Assembly (NCBI RefSeq): GCF_022808815.1
Contig: NZ_JAKZLC010000002.1
Location: 186,001 to 250,000 of the forward strand
Reading direction: 5' to 3'
From: Geothrix paludis
GTDB taxonomy: Bacteria > Acidobacteriota > Holophagae > Holophagales > Holophagaceae
DNA: 64,000 nucleotides
The translations under genes and the position numbers were made by a program. Below are positions 52,329 to 61,062 of this stretch, in pieces. Under the pieces are notes generated by a model. It did no database searches. It was not told the origin of the DNA and worked only from the letters and a program-made list of their open reading frames with translations. Positions within the stretch are counted from its first letter, which is position 1. The number at the start of each line of letters is the position of its first letter.

Positions 52329-52366
52329 AGATTCACCTGCATCTCACGCAAGATTCAGGTGAATCT
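52329..52366 (-). promoter_or_regulatory. Palindromic operator candidate upstream of chrB
   Basis: AGATTCACCTG (52329-52339) and CAGGTGAATCT (52356-52366) form a perfect 11-bp inverted repeat with a 16-base spacer, 22 bases upstream of the chrB start. The 27-bp centre-to-centre spacing is between two and three helical turns. A site for ChrB or another regulator is inferred. Confidence 0.6.
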
Positions 52367-52443
52367 TTCCACCGAAATGAAAGCCGAAGCGCGACCTTAG
52401 ATCCTCGCGGTGCACGCGCCGCGGGGGGAACCCCCGGAGAGGG

Positions 52444-54375
52444 CTAATCCGCGAGCGTGCTCAGATCCCCCGGATCCTGCCCCAGGGCCCAGGCCTTGAG
52501 GGCCCGGCGGACGATCTTGCCCGAGCGCGTCTTGGGCAGGCTGGCTCGGATCTCGATGTCCGAGGGGGTGGCGATGCCGCCCAGGTCCTCGCGGACGTGG
52601 TCCTTGAGGCTGGCGATGAGGCCGGGGCCCGCCTCGACGCCGGCCTTGACCACCACGTAGGCCTTGATGCTCTCGCCCTTGATGGCGTCGGGGATGCCCA
52701 CCACCGCGCTTTCCGCCACGGCCGGATGGCGGATGAGCGAACCCTCGATGTCGGCAGTGCCGATGCGGTGGCCCGCCACATTGAGCACATCGTCGGAGCG
52801 GCCCAGCACGGCGATGTAGCCATCGGCATCCCGCACGGCCACATCCCCGGCGCTGTAGCAGCCGGGGATGTCACGCCAGTAGTCCTCGTAGCGCTTGGGG
52901 TCGTTCCACACGGTGCGCAGCATGTAGGGCAGCGGGAACTTGATCACCAAAAGACCGCCCTGGCCATCGGGCACGGGACTCCCGTCGCGATTCACCACGG
53001 CGAGTTGGGCTCCGGGCATGGGCTTGCCCGCCTTACCCGGCCGGACCTCGAAGGTGGGCAGGGTGCCGATGACGGGTCCGGCGATCTCCGTCTGCCACCA
53101 GTTGTCCACCACCTGGCCGTTTCCCTGTCCGACGAGATGCTGCTGGGCCCAGCGGTGGGCTTCGGGGTTCAACGGCTCGCCGGCGCAGGCCAGGAGACGC
53201 AGCTTGCTCAGATCGAACTTCCCGGGGGCCTCGGCGCCGTGGCTCATCCACATGCGCACGGCCGTGGGGGCCGTGAACATGACGTTCACCCCGAAGCGCT
53301 CGCAGAGCTCCCAGGTCACTTCCGGGCTGGGATAGTCCGGCGCGCCTTCGCGGCACAGCACGGTCGCCCCGATGCTGAGGGGGCCGTAGACGATGAAGCT
53401 GTGGCCCACGATCCAGCCGATGTCGGAGGTGCTCCAGTAGATGTCCCGCTCCTGGATCTGGTAGAAGGCCTTGCTCAGGTAGTTCACCCCCACCATGTAG
53501 CCGCCGGTGGCATGCACCACGCCCTTCGGTTTCCCCGTCGTTCCGCTGGTGTAGAGGATGAACAGCGGATGCTCGGCGTCCACCATCTCGGGCTCGCAGT
53601 GGATGTCGCGGCCCTGCTGGATGTCGTAGAAATCCTTCTCGCGCTCGCTGGCGAAAGTGACGGGCGCATCGCCGGGCCGCGAGCCGCGCCGGTGCACGAT
53701 GACGTGGTCCACGGTGGTCAGGTCGCGCACGGCCTCGTCCACGATGGGCTTGAGGGCGATGGCCTTGCCGCGGCGGTAGGTGAAGTCGGAGCACACGACG
53801 ACCTTGGCGCCGGCGTCCTCGATGCGGGTGCGCAGGGCCAGCGCCCCCATGCCCGCGTAGACCACACTGTGGATGGCGCCGATGCGGGCGCAGGCCAGCA
53901 TGGAGATGATGCCCTCGGGCGTGAGCGGCATGTAGAGGATCACGCGATCGCCCTTCTTCACGCCCAGCCGCTTGAGCGTGTTGGCGAAGCGGTTCATCTC
54001 GCGATAGAGGCGGTTGTAGGTGTAGGAGCGCTCGTCGCCGTCCTCGCCCACCCACAGCAGGGCGGCCTTGTTGCGCCGGTCGCTGTGCACGTGGCGGTCG
54101 ATGCAGTTCACTGTGGCGTTGAGCTTGCCGCCCAGGAACCAGGCGTGGTTGGGGGCGTTGAACTCGAAGACCTTGCTCCAGGGCTCGGCCCAGTCCAGGC
54201 CCCGGGCCTTGTCGGCCCAGAAGGCGCCGGGATCGGCCTCCGCCAGGGCCCGCTCCACCTCGTAGTTGATGGCCGCCTGCTTGGCCAGCCAGCCCCTCAT
54301 CGGAATGGGGGCCTCCCCCTTCTGCAGCGCCTGGATGGTCTTCTGCTGGGTGATGCTGATTTCCACGTCGCTCAT
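52444..54375 (-). CDS. acs: Acetyl-CoA synthetase (AMP-forming)
   Basis: A 643-residue acetate-CoA ligase of the ANL superfamily; it activates acetate through acetyl-AMP. The P-loop LYTSGTTGKPKGVVHATGGY, the WWQTE motif and the C-terminal PKTRSGKIVRR with K620 (the Lys acetylated in regulated family members) are present. N-terminal ACAS_N region and full length fit. The ATG at 54375 follows GGAG at six bases; the longer frame before it lacks family similarity. It opens a divergent pair with the DUF4287 gene. Confidence 0.95.
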   Translation of the reverse strand: MSDVEISITQQKTIQALQKGEAPIPMRGWLAKQAAINYEVERALAEADPGAFWADKARGLDWAEPWSKVFEFNAPNHAWFLGGKLNATVNCIDRHVHSDRRNKAALLWVGEDGDERSYTYNRLYREMNRFANTLKRLGVKKGDRVILYMPLTPEGIISMLACARIGAIHSVVYAGMGALALRTRIEDAGAKVVVCSDFTYRRGKAIALKPIVDEAVRDLTTVDHVIVHRRGSRPGDAPVTFASEREKDFYDIQQGRDIHCEPEMVDAEHPLFILYTSGTTGKPKGVVHATGGYMVGVNYLSKAFYQIQERDIYWSTSDIGWIVGHSFIVYGPLSIGATVLCREGAPDYPSPEVTWELCERFGVNVMFTAPTAVRMWMSHGAEAPGKFDLSKLRLLACAGEPLNPEAHRWAQQHLVGQGNGQVVDNWWQTEIAGPVIGTLPTFEVRPGKAGKPMPGAQLAVVNRDGSPVPDGQGGLLVIKFPLPYMLRTVWNDPKRYEDYWRDIPGCYSAGDVAVRDADGYIAVLGRSDDVLNVAGHRIGTADIEGSLIRHPAVAESAVVGIPDAIKGESIKAYVVVKAGVEAGPGLIASLKDHVREDLGGIATPSDIEIRASLPKTRSGKIVRRALKAWALGQDPGDLSTLAD

Positions 54376-54496
54376 GGAAGGCTCCGAGAACGGGGTGAGG
54401 TGGATTGGGTTGGAAGGTTGGGAGGGAAGGTAGCACGGTCGTGGAACCTGGAACCCATGACAGGGATCACAGCTAGACTTCCGGCCAGGAGTCCCC

Positions 54497-55138
54497 ATGG
54501 CCGTTCAATCCCAAGTCCCCTGCCCCTATGACCTACACCCCAGCGTGGCCCACATCCAGGCCATCCTCGCCAACCTCGAGCGGAACTCGGGTCGCAACCT
54601 GGCAGCCTGGGTGGCCCTGGCCCGGAAAGAGGCCCCGACCGACCTCAAGGGCTGCGCCGCCTGGCTGAAGGCCCAGGGTCTCGGCGGCAACCAGGCCGGC
54701 CTGGTCGCCCAGCGGGCCTGCGCCGCCCCCGGCCACGCCTTCGACGATGCGCCGGAAGGCTACCTGGCCGCGGCGCCCCGGTACGTGGAGGCTCAGTACG
54801 CGGGGAAGAAGGCCGCCCTGCGGCCGCTCTTCGAGGCCATCGTCCTCCGGGCCCGGGGCCTCGGCTCCGACGTGAAGGTCTGCCCCTGCGAGACCATCGT
54901 CCCCTTCTACCGGCATCACGTCTTCGCCGAAGTGAAGCCCTTCGCCTCGCGCCTGGACCTGGGCCTGGCGCTGGGCGATCCAGTCTCCGTGGCGGACCCC
55001 TCCGGGCGGCTCAAGGACACCGGCGGCTTCCGGAAGAAGGACCGGATCACGCACAAGCTGGAGATCACCACGGAAGGGGATCTCGAGGCAGCCCTGCCCT
55101 GGCTCCGGCACGCCTATGAGCGGGATGCCGAAGCCTGA
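54497..55138 (+). CDS. DUF4287/DUF5655 protein
   Basis: A 213-residue soluble protein in two parts: about 1-75 DUF4287-like (HIQAILANLERNSGRNLAAW) and about 85-205 DUF5655-like (VEAQYAGKKAALRPLFEAIV, VKVCPCETIVPFYRHHVF). Both domains are of unknown function, common in soil bacteria. AGGAG lies five bases before the ATG. Divergent from acs; a single gene. Confidence 0.82.
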   Translation: MAVQSQVPCPYDLHPSVAHIQAILANLERNSGRNLAAWVALARKEAPTDLKGCAAWLKAQGLGGNQAGLVAQRACAAPGHAFDDAPEGYLAAAPRYVEAQYAGKKAALRPLFEAIVLRARGLGSDVKVCPCETIVPFYRHHVFAEVKPFASRLDLGLALGDPVSVADPSGRLKDTGGFRKKDRITHKLEITTEGDLEAALPWLRHAYERDAEA

Positions 55139-55158
55139 GCGCCAGCCTCCGGTGCAAC

Positions 55159-56112
55159 TTAGTACCGGCTGGCGGTCTCCAGGGCGGCCATGTCCTCGGC
55201 GGTCAGCGCCAGCGAGACCGCGCGGATCAGGCTGTCCAGCTGGTCCAGGCTGGTGGCGCTGGCGATGGGGGCGGTGACGCCGGGATGCGCCATGAGCCAG
55301 GCCAGGGCCACCTCCGCGGGCCTGGCCCCGTGCCGCGTGGCCACGGTGTCCAGCGCTCCCAGGACGCGGAAGCCCCGCTCGTTCAGGTAGCCCTTGACCC
55401 CCTTCCCCCGCGGGCTCTTCCCGAGATCCGCTTCGCTGCGGTACTTCCCGCTGAGGAAACCCTTGGCCAGGCTGAAGTAGGTGATGACGCCCAGCCCCTC
55501 GGCCATGGCGAGGTCCCGCAGGGCGCCGTCATAGCTCTGGCGGTCGTAGAGGTTGTACTCGGGCTGCAGCACCTCGTAGCGGGGAAGCCCCTTGGCGGAC
55601 GCGCTGAGGGCGGCGCCCAGCTGGCCTGCGTCGTAGTTGGAGGCGCCGATGGACCGCACCTTCCCGGCGGCGATCAGCTTCTGGTAGGCGGCGAGGGTCT
55701 CCTCATGAGGCGTGCCCGGATCGAACTTGTGGGAGAGATACACGTCGATGTGGTCCGTCTGGAGGCGGCGGAGGGAGTCCTCCACCGCGCGCCCGATCCA
55801 GACCGCGGACAGGCCCTTCCGGTCCGGCCCCATCTCCATGCCCACCTTGGTGATGAGCACCACCCGGTCTCGGCAGCGGCGTTCCTTCATCCACTCGCCG
55901 AGGATCGTCTCCGATTCGCCGCCCTGGTTCCCGGGCTTCCAGACGGAGTAGACATCGGCCGTGTCCACGGTCTCGAAGCCGGCGTCCACGAAGCGGTCCA
56001 GGATCTCGAAGGAGGTCTTCCTATCGATGGTCCAGCCGAACACATTGCCGCCGAAGACCAGCGGCGAGATGGAGAGGCCAGTCCGGCCGAGGGGGCGCTT
56101 GGCGTGCGTCAT
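55159..56112 (-). CDS. Aldo/keto reductase
   Basis: A 317-residue NADPH-dependent aldo-keto reductase (YajO/Tas-like). The catalytic tetrad is D50, Y55, K89 and H128 (VDTADVYSVW, LITKVGM, YLSHKFD). The C-terminal cofactor-binding segment APIASATSLDQLDSLI is present. Substrate not assignable. Followed at 22 bases by the ybaK gene, which is upstream of it on the same strand; both may be one transcript. Confidence 0.92.
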   Translation of the reverse strand: MTHAKRPLGRTGLSISPLVFGGNVFGWTIDRKTSFEILDRFVDAGFETVDTADVYSVWKPGNQGGESETILGEWMKERRCRDRVVLITKVGMEMGPDRKGLSAVWIGRAVEDSLRRLQTDHIDVYLSHKFDPGTPHEETLAAYQKLIAAGKVRSIGASNYDAGQLGAALSASAKGLPRYEVLQPEYNLYDRQSYDGALRDLAMAEGLGVITYFSLAKGFLSGKYRSEADLGKSPRGKGVKGYLNERGFRVLGALDTVATRHGARPAEVALAWLMAHPGVTAPIASATSLDQLDSLIRAVSLALTAEDMAALETASRY

Positions 56113-56134
56113 CGAAACCTCCGAAAGTCGGCGC

Positions 56135-56617
56135 CTACGGAATCGCCACGTTCACTCGGACGACCTTCAGCACCCGCTCCAGATCCTTCGGATCCAGCCC
56201 CACGAGGAAGCCGCGGCTGCCGCCGTTGAGGTAGATGCGCGGTAGGTCGAAGATGCTTGTCTCGGCGTGGACGGACATGGCCTTCTTGGTGCCGAGGGGG
56301 CTGGTGCCTCCCACCAGGTAGCCGCTGTGGCGGTTGGCCACCTCGGGCTTGCAGGGCTGCACGGCCTTCGCGCCGATCTGGCGCGCCAGTTCCTTGGTGC
56401 TCACCTCCCGGTCCCCGTGCATGAGGATGATGAGCGGCGCGCCCTTCTCGTCCTCCATCACCAGCGTCTTGACCACCGCGTGCTCGTCCACACCCAATTC
56501 CCGGGCGCTCACGGCCGTGCCGCCGTGGTCCTCGTAGCGGTAGAGGTGCTCGGTGTAGGCCACGCCCGCCTGCCGGAGCAGCCGCGTGGCGTTGGTGGAT
56601 GGCGCCTTGGCGCTCAT
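56135..56617 (-). CDS. ybaK: Cys-tRNA(Pro)/Cys-tRNA(Cys) deacylase YbaK/EbsC
   Basis: A 160-residue trans-editing enzyme that hydrolyses mischarged Cys-tRNA(Pro). Family features: the N-terminal TRLLRQAGVAYTEHLYRYED, VVKTLVMED, and the GYLVGGTSPLGTKK loop. MSAK at 56617 is the family start; the longer frame overlaps the divergent promoter. Co-directional with the aldo-keto reductase gene. Confidence 0.9.
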   Translation of the reverse strand: MSAKAPSTNATRLLRQAGVAYTEHLYRYEDHGGTAVSARELGVDEHAVVKTLVMEDEKGAPLIILMHGDREVSTKELARQIGAKAVQPCKPEVANRHSGYLVGGTSPLGTKKAMSVHAETSIFDLPRIYLNGGSRGFLVGLDPKDLERVLKVVRVNVAIP

Positions 56618-56668
56618 GGCGCGACCTTGGTCATGGCACCATGATCCCACGCTCCGGCAGGAGACTCC

Positions 56669-57370
56669 GTGTCCATCTCGCCACCCGACCCCCTCCTGGC
56701 TCTCGCCCTCGTCGTGGTGGCCCTGGGCCTGTTGGACCGGCTGGGGCTCTGGATGGAGGCCCGCGGCTGGATCTACTGGCGACGTCGGCGGGCGCAGGGC
56801 TCCGCCCTGGGCGCCACCTTCCTCGAGCTGCAGAAGATTTTCGAATCAGGGAAGGCCGAGCATGTCATCGCCGCCCGGGAGAGCGCCGGGAAGGAGAGCC
56901 CGGATCCCATCGCCGGCCACCTGACGGCGGACCATGCCGAGATCGATGCGCTCTTCGGGGAGGCCCGGATGGCCATGGATCGCAGCCTCCAGCCGGAGGC
57001 GCACCGGGCCCTGGACCGGATCTGGATGCGCCTGGCCGTGCACATCCGCGCGGAGCACAGGGCCCTCTTCCCCGCCGTGGCCGAGGCCCGCCCAGACCTG
57101 GCGGAGGCCCTCCGGACCCTGCGCGAGGACCACGACTTCTTCATGGCCACCCTGGCCACGGCCGTGAACGCCCTCAAGGGACCCGGGCTGGACTGGACCG
57201 CGGCCCGGACCGCGGCCGAGGCCGTCCAGCGGCGCCTGGCCGCCCACAACGGCCTGGAGGAGGAGCGGATCTACCCCGTGGCGGACCAGCTCCCCGAGGT
57301 TCAGAGAAGGCACTTGGCCGGCGAGGTGTCGCGGGAACTGGCCACACTCCCGACGCGCTACGGAGGCTAG
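56669..57370 (+). CDS. Membrane-anchored hemerythrin-like protein
   Basis: A 233-residue protein. One N-terminal transmembrane helix (about 8-26), then a basic stretch (YWRRRRAQG) and a short DUF6191-like segment (FLELQKIFESGKAEH). A four-helix bundle follows with His/Glu ligands in HLTADHAEIDALF, HIRAEHRALFP, EDHDFFM and HNGLEEERIYP, the hemerythrin HHE pattern that binds a di-iron centre and oxygen or NO. GTG start with AGGAG five bases upstream. Its TAG stop and the NAT stop share CTAG. Confidence 0.85.
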   Translation: MSISPPDPLLALALVVVALGLLDRLGLWMEARGWIYWRRRRAQGSALGATFLELQKIFESGKAEHVIAARESAGKESPDPIAGHLTADHAEIDALFGEARMAMDRSLQPEAHRALDRIWMRLAVHIRAEHRALFPAVAEARPDLAEALRTLREDHDFFMATLATAVNALKGPGLDWTAARTAAEAVQRRLAAHNGLEEERIYPVADQLPEVQRRHLAGEVSRELATLPTRYGG

Positions 57371-58164
57371 CCTTCGAAGGCCCGGAAGCTCGCCCCCTCG
57401 GGCACGTCCAGCCCGAAGACCTCCCTCAGGACGGGGATGACCTCTTCCGGCGCCAGTTCGCGGCCATCGATGGCGTCGCCCCGGATCTCGGCATAGGCGC
57501 GGTTGCGGAGGATCCGGCGCACCTCGGGGCCCGGAAGCTGGGCCGTGAGGGTGGCCACGAAGCGGGACTCGGGATGGGTGCTGGTGTAGTGGTTGGCCAT
57601 CTCGTAGTCCACCGGGAACCGCTCCTCGGCCCGGAACGCGTAGAAGTCCACCCAGGCGCCGTCCTGGAGGCACTGGAGCACATTCAGGGGCTCCCCATCC
57701 GCCTCCTCGACCACGCGGTAGCGGCGCAGGAACTGGACATGGGGCTGGCCATCCAGCGGCAGGGGTTGCAGCAGCCCCTCCCCGCCGAAGCCCACGTCGC
57801 AGAGCCAGCGGCGGCCCTCCAGCAGCACCAGCAGCAGCATGTGGGTGCGGGGGAGCAGTGCGGTCGCGCCCCGTCGCACCCGGGCCTCGCAGGGGATGAC
57901 CTCGAAACCCACCCGCCGCAGCACCGCCAGGAACAGGCCATTCTGCTCGAAGCAGTAGCCGCCGCGTCGGCGCTGCACGAGCTTGGCCTGGAGCGAGGCC
58001 AGGTCCAGCCGGATGGGCAGGCCCATCTGGATGTCCAGGTTCTCGAAGGGGATGGTGGAGGCGTGGGCCAGATGCAGGGCCCGCAGTGTGGCCAGGTCGG
58101 GCCGCGGCTCGCCCGCGAAGCCGATCCGCCGCAGGTAGGCGTCCAGGTCGAGATCAGCGGACAT
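57367..58164 (-). CDS. nat: Arylamine N-acetyltransferase
   Basis: A 265-residue NAT. The catalytic triad is visible: C71 in RRGGYCFEQNG, H108 in LPRTHML, D123 in WLCDVGFGGEG. It acetylates arylamines or hydrazines using acetyl-CoA. The ATG at 58164 overlaps the tautomerase stop by eleven bases; a GTG four codons earlier is the alternative. The stop overlaps the convergent hemerythrin gene by a CTAG that encodes both stops. Confidence 0.93.
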   Translation of the reverse strand: MSADLDLDAYLRRIGFAGEPRPDLATLRALHLAHASTIPFENLDIQMGLPIRLDLASLQAKLVQRRRGGYCFEQNGLFLAVLRRVGFEVIPCEARVRRGATALLPRTHMLLLVLLEGRRWLCDVGFGGEGLLQPLPLDGQPHVQFLRRYRVVEEADGEPLNVLQCLQDGAWVDFYAFRAEERFPVDYEMANHYTSTHPESRFVATLTAQLPGPEVRRILRNRAYAEIRGDAIDGRELAPEEVIPVLREVFGLDVPEGASFRAFEG

Positions 58165-58534
58165 ACTGGGCTTCACCCTTCCCGAATGACCAGTCGGCCA
58201 GCTCGTTCTCCACCAGGCAGATCATCACGTCCTCGGGACGGAGGCCGGGATCCTTCGCCAGGTTTTCCACGATCCGGCGGTACAGCGCCTGCTTCATCTC
58301 CACGGTGCGTCCCTTCCGGAGCGTGATCTGGATGGCCACCCACTCCGGCGATCGATCGATGCCCAGGTAATGGGGATCGAAGATCAGGCCCGAGGCGTGC
58401 TCCGTCAGGATATGGAAGCGGTCGTCGGCCGGGGCGTTCACCGTCGCGGTAAGCGCCTCCTGGACGCCGTCCGACAGGGCCTGCCGATAGGCGTCGCTCA
58501 CGCTGGAACGATGGGAAATACGTACGAGAGGCAT
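58154..58534 (-). CDS. Tautomerase-superfamily protein
   Basis: A 126-residue protein of the 4-oxalocrotonate tautomerase superfamily (tautomerase_2 like). The N-terminal Pro after Met is the catalytic base; SDAYRQALSDGVQEALTATV and RFHILTEHASGLIFDPHYLG are family-like. The C-terminal helix ends in FGKGEAQYV. It is upstream of and overlapping nat, so both are one transcript. Substrate unknown. Confidence 0.86.
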   Translation of the reverse strand: MPLVRISHRSSVSDAYRQALSDGVQEALTATVNAPADDRFHILTEHASGLIFDPHYLGIDRSPEWVAIQITLRKGRTVEMKQALYRRIVENLAKDPGLRPEDVMICLVENELADWSFGKGEAQYVR

Positions 58535-58606
58535 GGGATCTCCTTCCGGGAGTCGCTCATTCTAGCCGTGGCCGGCGAGGATGTTACGACACTTGCAGAT
58601 GGAGGT

Positions 58607-59092
58607 TCAGCGGTTGTTCCAGGCCGCCACATTCCGCCGGATCTGGGCGGCGTGGACCTCCAGGTGGGCGGCGTAGTTCCGGAGCCAGTCATCGGTGCCG
58701 TAGGAACCGCTGTGGGTATGGCGTCCCACGCGGCCCCAGGCCGATTCGGGCAGCCGCTCGAGCGGGGCGATGGTGTGCGCCCTCGCCGCCTCGATGAGCC
58801 GCAGGGCCAGTTCCGGGTCCGAGGCGTGGTAGTCGAAGCGCTGAGCCCACGCGTTCTCGTCGTAGCCCACGATGAGGGGCTCCGGATCCGCCAGCAGGAG
58901 CCGGATGCGAATAGCGGCATAGGTCTCGGAGTCCGCGCAGTGGACCACCACCTCGTGGGCGCTCCACTTTCCCTCGGCGGGTCGCCAGGTGCGGGCCTCC
59001 GCCGGCACCTCCTCCCAGGCCCGGCGGAGCAGGGCGGGGCCCGTGCGGTAACGCAGGAGATGAGCTTCCCGGGTGGCAGCATCGAACGTCAT
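58607..59092 (-). CDS. DinB-like four-helix metalloprotein
   Basis: A 161-residue DinB/YfiT-type protein. Metal-binding His occur in WSAHEVVVHCADSE and HLEVHAAQI, in the pattern H-x-H typical of the fold. Such proteins act in thiol-dependent or stress reactions. GAGGTG lies before the ATG at 59092; a longer in-frame reading to 59167 is not supported. Co-directional with, and upstream of, the tautomerase gene. Confidence 0.85.
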   Translation of the reverse strand: MTFDAATREAHLLRYRTGPALLRRAWEEVPAEARTWRPAEGKWSAHEVVVHCADSETYAAIRIRLLLADPEPLIVGYDENAWAQRFDYHASDPELALRLIEAARAHTIAPLERLPESAWGRVGRHTHSGSYGTDDWLRNYAAHLEVHAAQIRRNVAAWNNR

Positions 59093-59191
59093 GGGACACC
59101 TCGACACCAGCATGGCGCAGCGGGCCCTGAAATGAAGCCTCGACTTGCGAGGCAACCGGGGCTTCAATGGGGGCCTCTCCCGGAGTTCCCC

Positions 59192-60898
59192 ATGCGCCTC
59201 CCGATGCGCCTCCCCGCGGCATGCCTCGCCCTTCCCCTGGTTGCTCTAAGCCTGTTGGCGGGTGACCGCGTCACGGGCCGGGCCTTCGCCACGCGCTCCG
59301 AGGTGGCGGCCCAGCACGGCATGGCCTGCACCAGTCAGGCCCTGGTCACCCAGATCGCCCTGGACATCCTGAAACAGGGTGGTTCCGCGGTGGATGCGGC
59401 CATCGCGGCGGACGCGGCCCTGGGCCTCATGGAACCCACCGGCAGCGGCATGGGCGGCGACCTCTACGCCATCGTGTGGGACGCGAAGGGCAAGAAGCTG
59501 CATGGCCTCAACGGCAGTGGCCGCTCGCCGAAGTCGCTCACCCTTGAGCACTTCAAGAAGCTGGGCCTGAAGCACATCCCACCGCAGGGGCCGCTCCCCG
59601 TGAGCGTGCCCGGCTGCGTGGACGGCTGGTTCGAACTGCACAAGAAGTTCGGCAAGCTGCCCATGACCCAGGTGCTGGCGCCGGCCATCAGGTACGCCAA
59701 GGAGGGCTTCCCGGTTTCGGAACTCATCGCCTACTACTGGGGTCGCAGCGTGCCAGTGCTGGGCAAGTACCCCGGATTCCTCGAGACCTTCACCGTGGAC
59801 GGCAAGCGGGGCCCCGTGAGCGGCGAGGTCTTCCGCAACCCGCGCCTGGCCAGGACGCTGGAAATCCTGGCCAGGGACGGCCGTGACGCCTTCTACAAGG
59901 GCGAGATCGCCCGGAAGATCGACGCCTACATGAAGGCCAACGGCGGCTTCCTCAGCTACGAGGATCTGGCCGCCCACCACTCGGACTGGGTGGAGCCCGT
60001 CAGCGTGAACTACCGCGGCTACGACGTGTGGGAACTTCCCCCCAACGGCCAGGGCATCGCGGCCCTCCAGATGCTGAACATCCTCGAAGGCTACGACTTC
60101 TCGAAGATCCCCTTCGGCAGCCCCCAGCATGTGCATCTCTTTGCGGAAGCCAAGAAGCTGGCCTTCGAGGACCGGGCCAAGTTCTACGCCGACGCGGCCT
60201 TCATGAAGGTGCCGCTCTCCTGGCTGCTGTCCAAGGAGTACGCCGCCCAGCGCCGCGCCCTCATCGGCGACCGTGCCTCGCGTCGCCTGGAAGCGGGCCA
60301 CCCGCCCCTCAAGGAAGGCGACACGGTCTACCTCACCACCGCCGACGGCGAGGGCAACATGGTGAGCCTCATCCAGAGCAACTACCGCGGCATGGGCAGC
60401 GGCATGACGCCCGGCGACCTGGGCTTCTGCCTCCAGGACCGTGGCGAGCTGTTCAACCTGGAAGAAGGCAACGCCAACACCTACGCCCCCGGCAAGCGCC
60501 CCTTCCACACCATCATCCCCGGCTTCATCACCAAGGATGGCGTGCCCTTCCTCAGCTACGGCGTCATGGGCGGCGAGTTCCAGCCCATCGGCCACGCGCA
60601 GATCGTGATGGACCTCATCGACTTCGGCATGAACGCCCAGGAGGCTGGCGACGCGCCCCGCATGAGCCACGACGGCTCGCCGGAGCCCACGGGCGAGAAG
60701 GGAAAGCTGCCGGGTACCATCCAACTGGAAAGTGGCTTCCCCTACGAGACCGTCCGCGAGCTCATGAACCGCGGTCATGGCGTGGGCTGGATGTTCGGCG
60801 GCTACGGCGGCTACCAGGCCATCCGCTGGGATCCCAGGCAGAAGGTCTACTTCGGGGCCAGCGAGTCGCGGAAGGACGGCCAGGCGGCAGGCTACTAG
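59192..60898 (+). CDS. ggt: Gamma-glutamyltransferase
   Basis: A 568-residue N-terminal-nucleophile hydrolase with a signal peptide (about 1-23). It hydrolyses glutathione and gamma-glutamyl compounds in the periplasm after self-cleavage before a Thr. The nucleophile is T378 in GDTVYLTTADGEGNMVS. The first half has GGSAVDAAIAADAALG and TGSGMGGD typical of the family. GGAG precedes the ATG by about six bases. Length fits a full precursor. Confidence 0.95.
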   Translation: MRLPMRLPAACLALPLVALSLLAGDRVTGRAFATRSEVAAQHGMACTSQALVTQIALDILKQGGSAVDAAIAADAALGLMEPTGSGMGGDLYAIVWDAKGKKLHGLNGSGRSPKSLTLEHFKKLGLKHIPPQGPLPVSVPGCVDGWFELHKKFGKLPMTQVLAPAIRYAKEGFPVSELIAYYWGRSVPVLGKYPGFLETFTVDGKRGPVSGEVFRNPRLARTLEILARDGRDAFYKGEIARKIDAYMKANGGFLSYEDLAAHHSDWVEPVSVNYRGYDVWELPPNGQGIAALQMLNILEGYDFSKIPFGSPQHVHLFAEAKKLAFEDRAKFYADAAFMKVPLSWLLSKEYAAQRRALIGDRASRRLEAGHPPLKEGDTVYLTTADGEGNMVSLIQSNYRGMGSGMTPGDLGFCLQDRGELFNLEEGNANTYAPGKRPFHTIIPGFITKDGVPFLSYGVMGGEFQPIGHAQIVMDLIDFGMNAQEAGDAPRMSHDGSPEPTGEKGKLPGTIQLESGFPYETVRELMNRGHGVGWMFGGYGGYQAIRWDPRQKVYFGASESRKDGQAAGY

Positions 60899-61062
60899 GA
60901 ATTAGCCCCGAAGTTAGCCCCGGCGACGGCGCCGGTGGGCGCTCCCCAGAGCGGCCCATGTAGAATGGACCCGGCGGGAGCCTATGCCTGCCCTCTGCGG
61001 GGGATGGTGCCCCGCCAAAGTCCTATCGTTCGCGCCCAGGGGCGTCCACAGGGGAGTTGACC

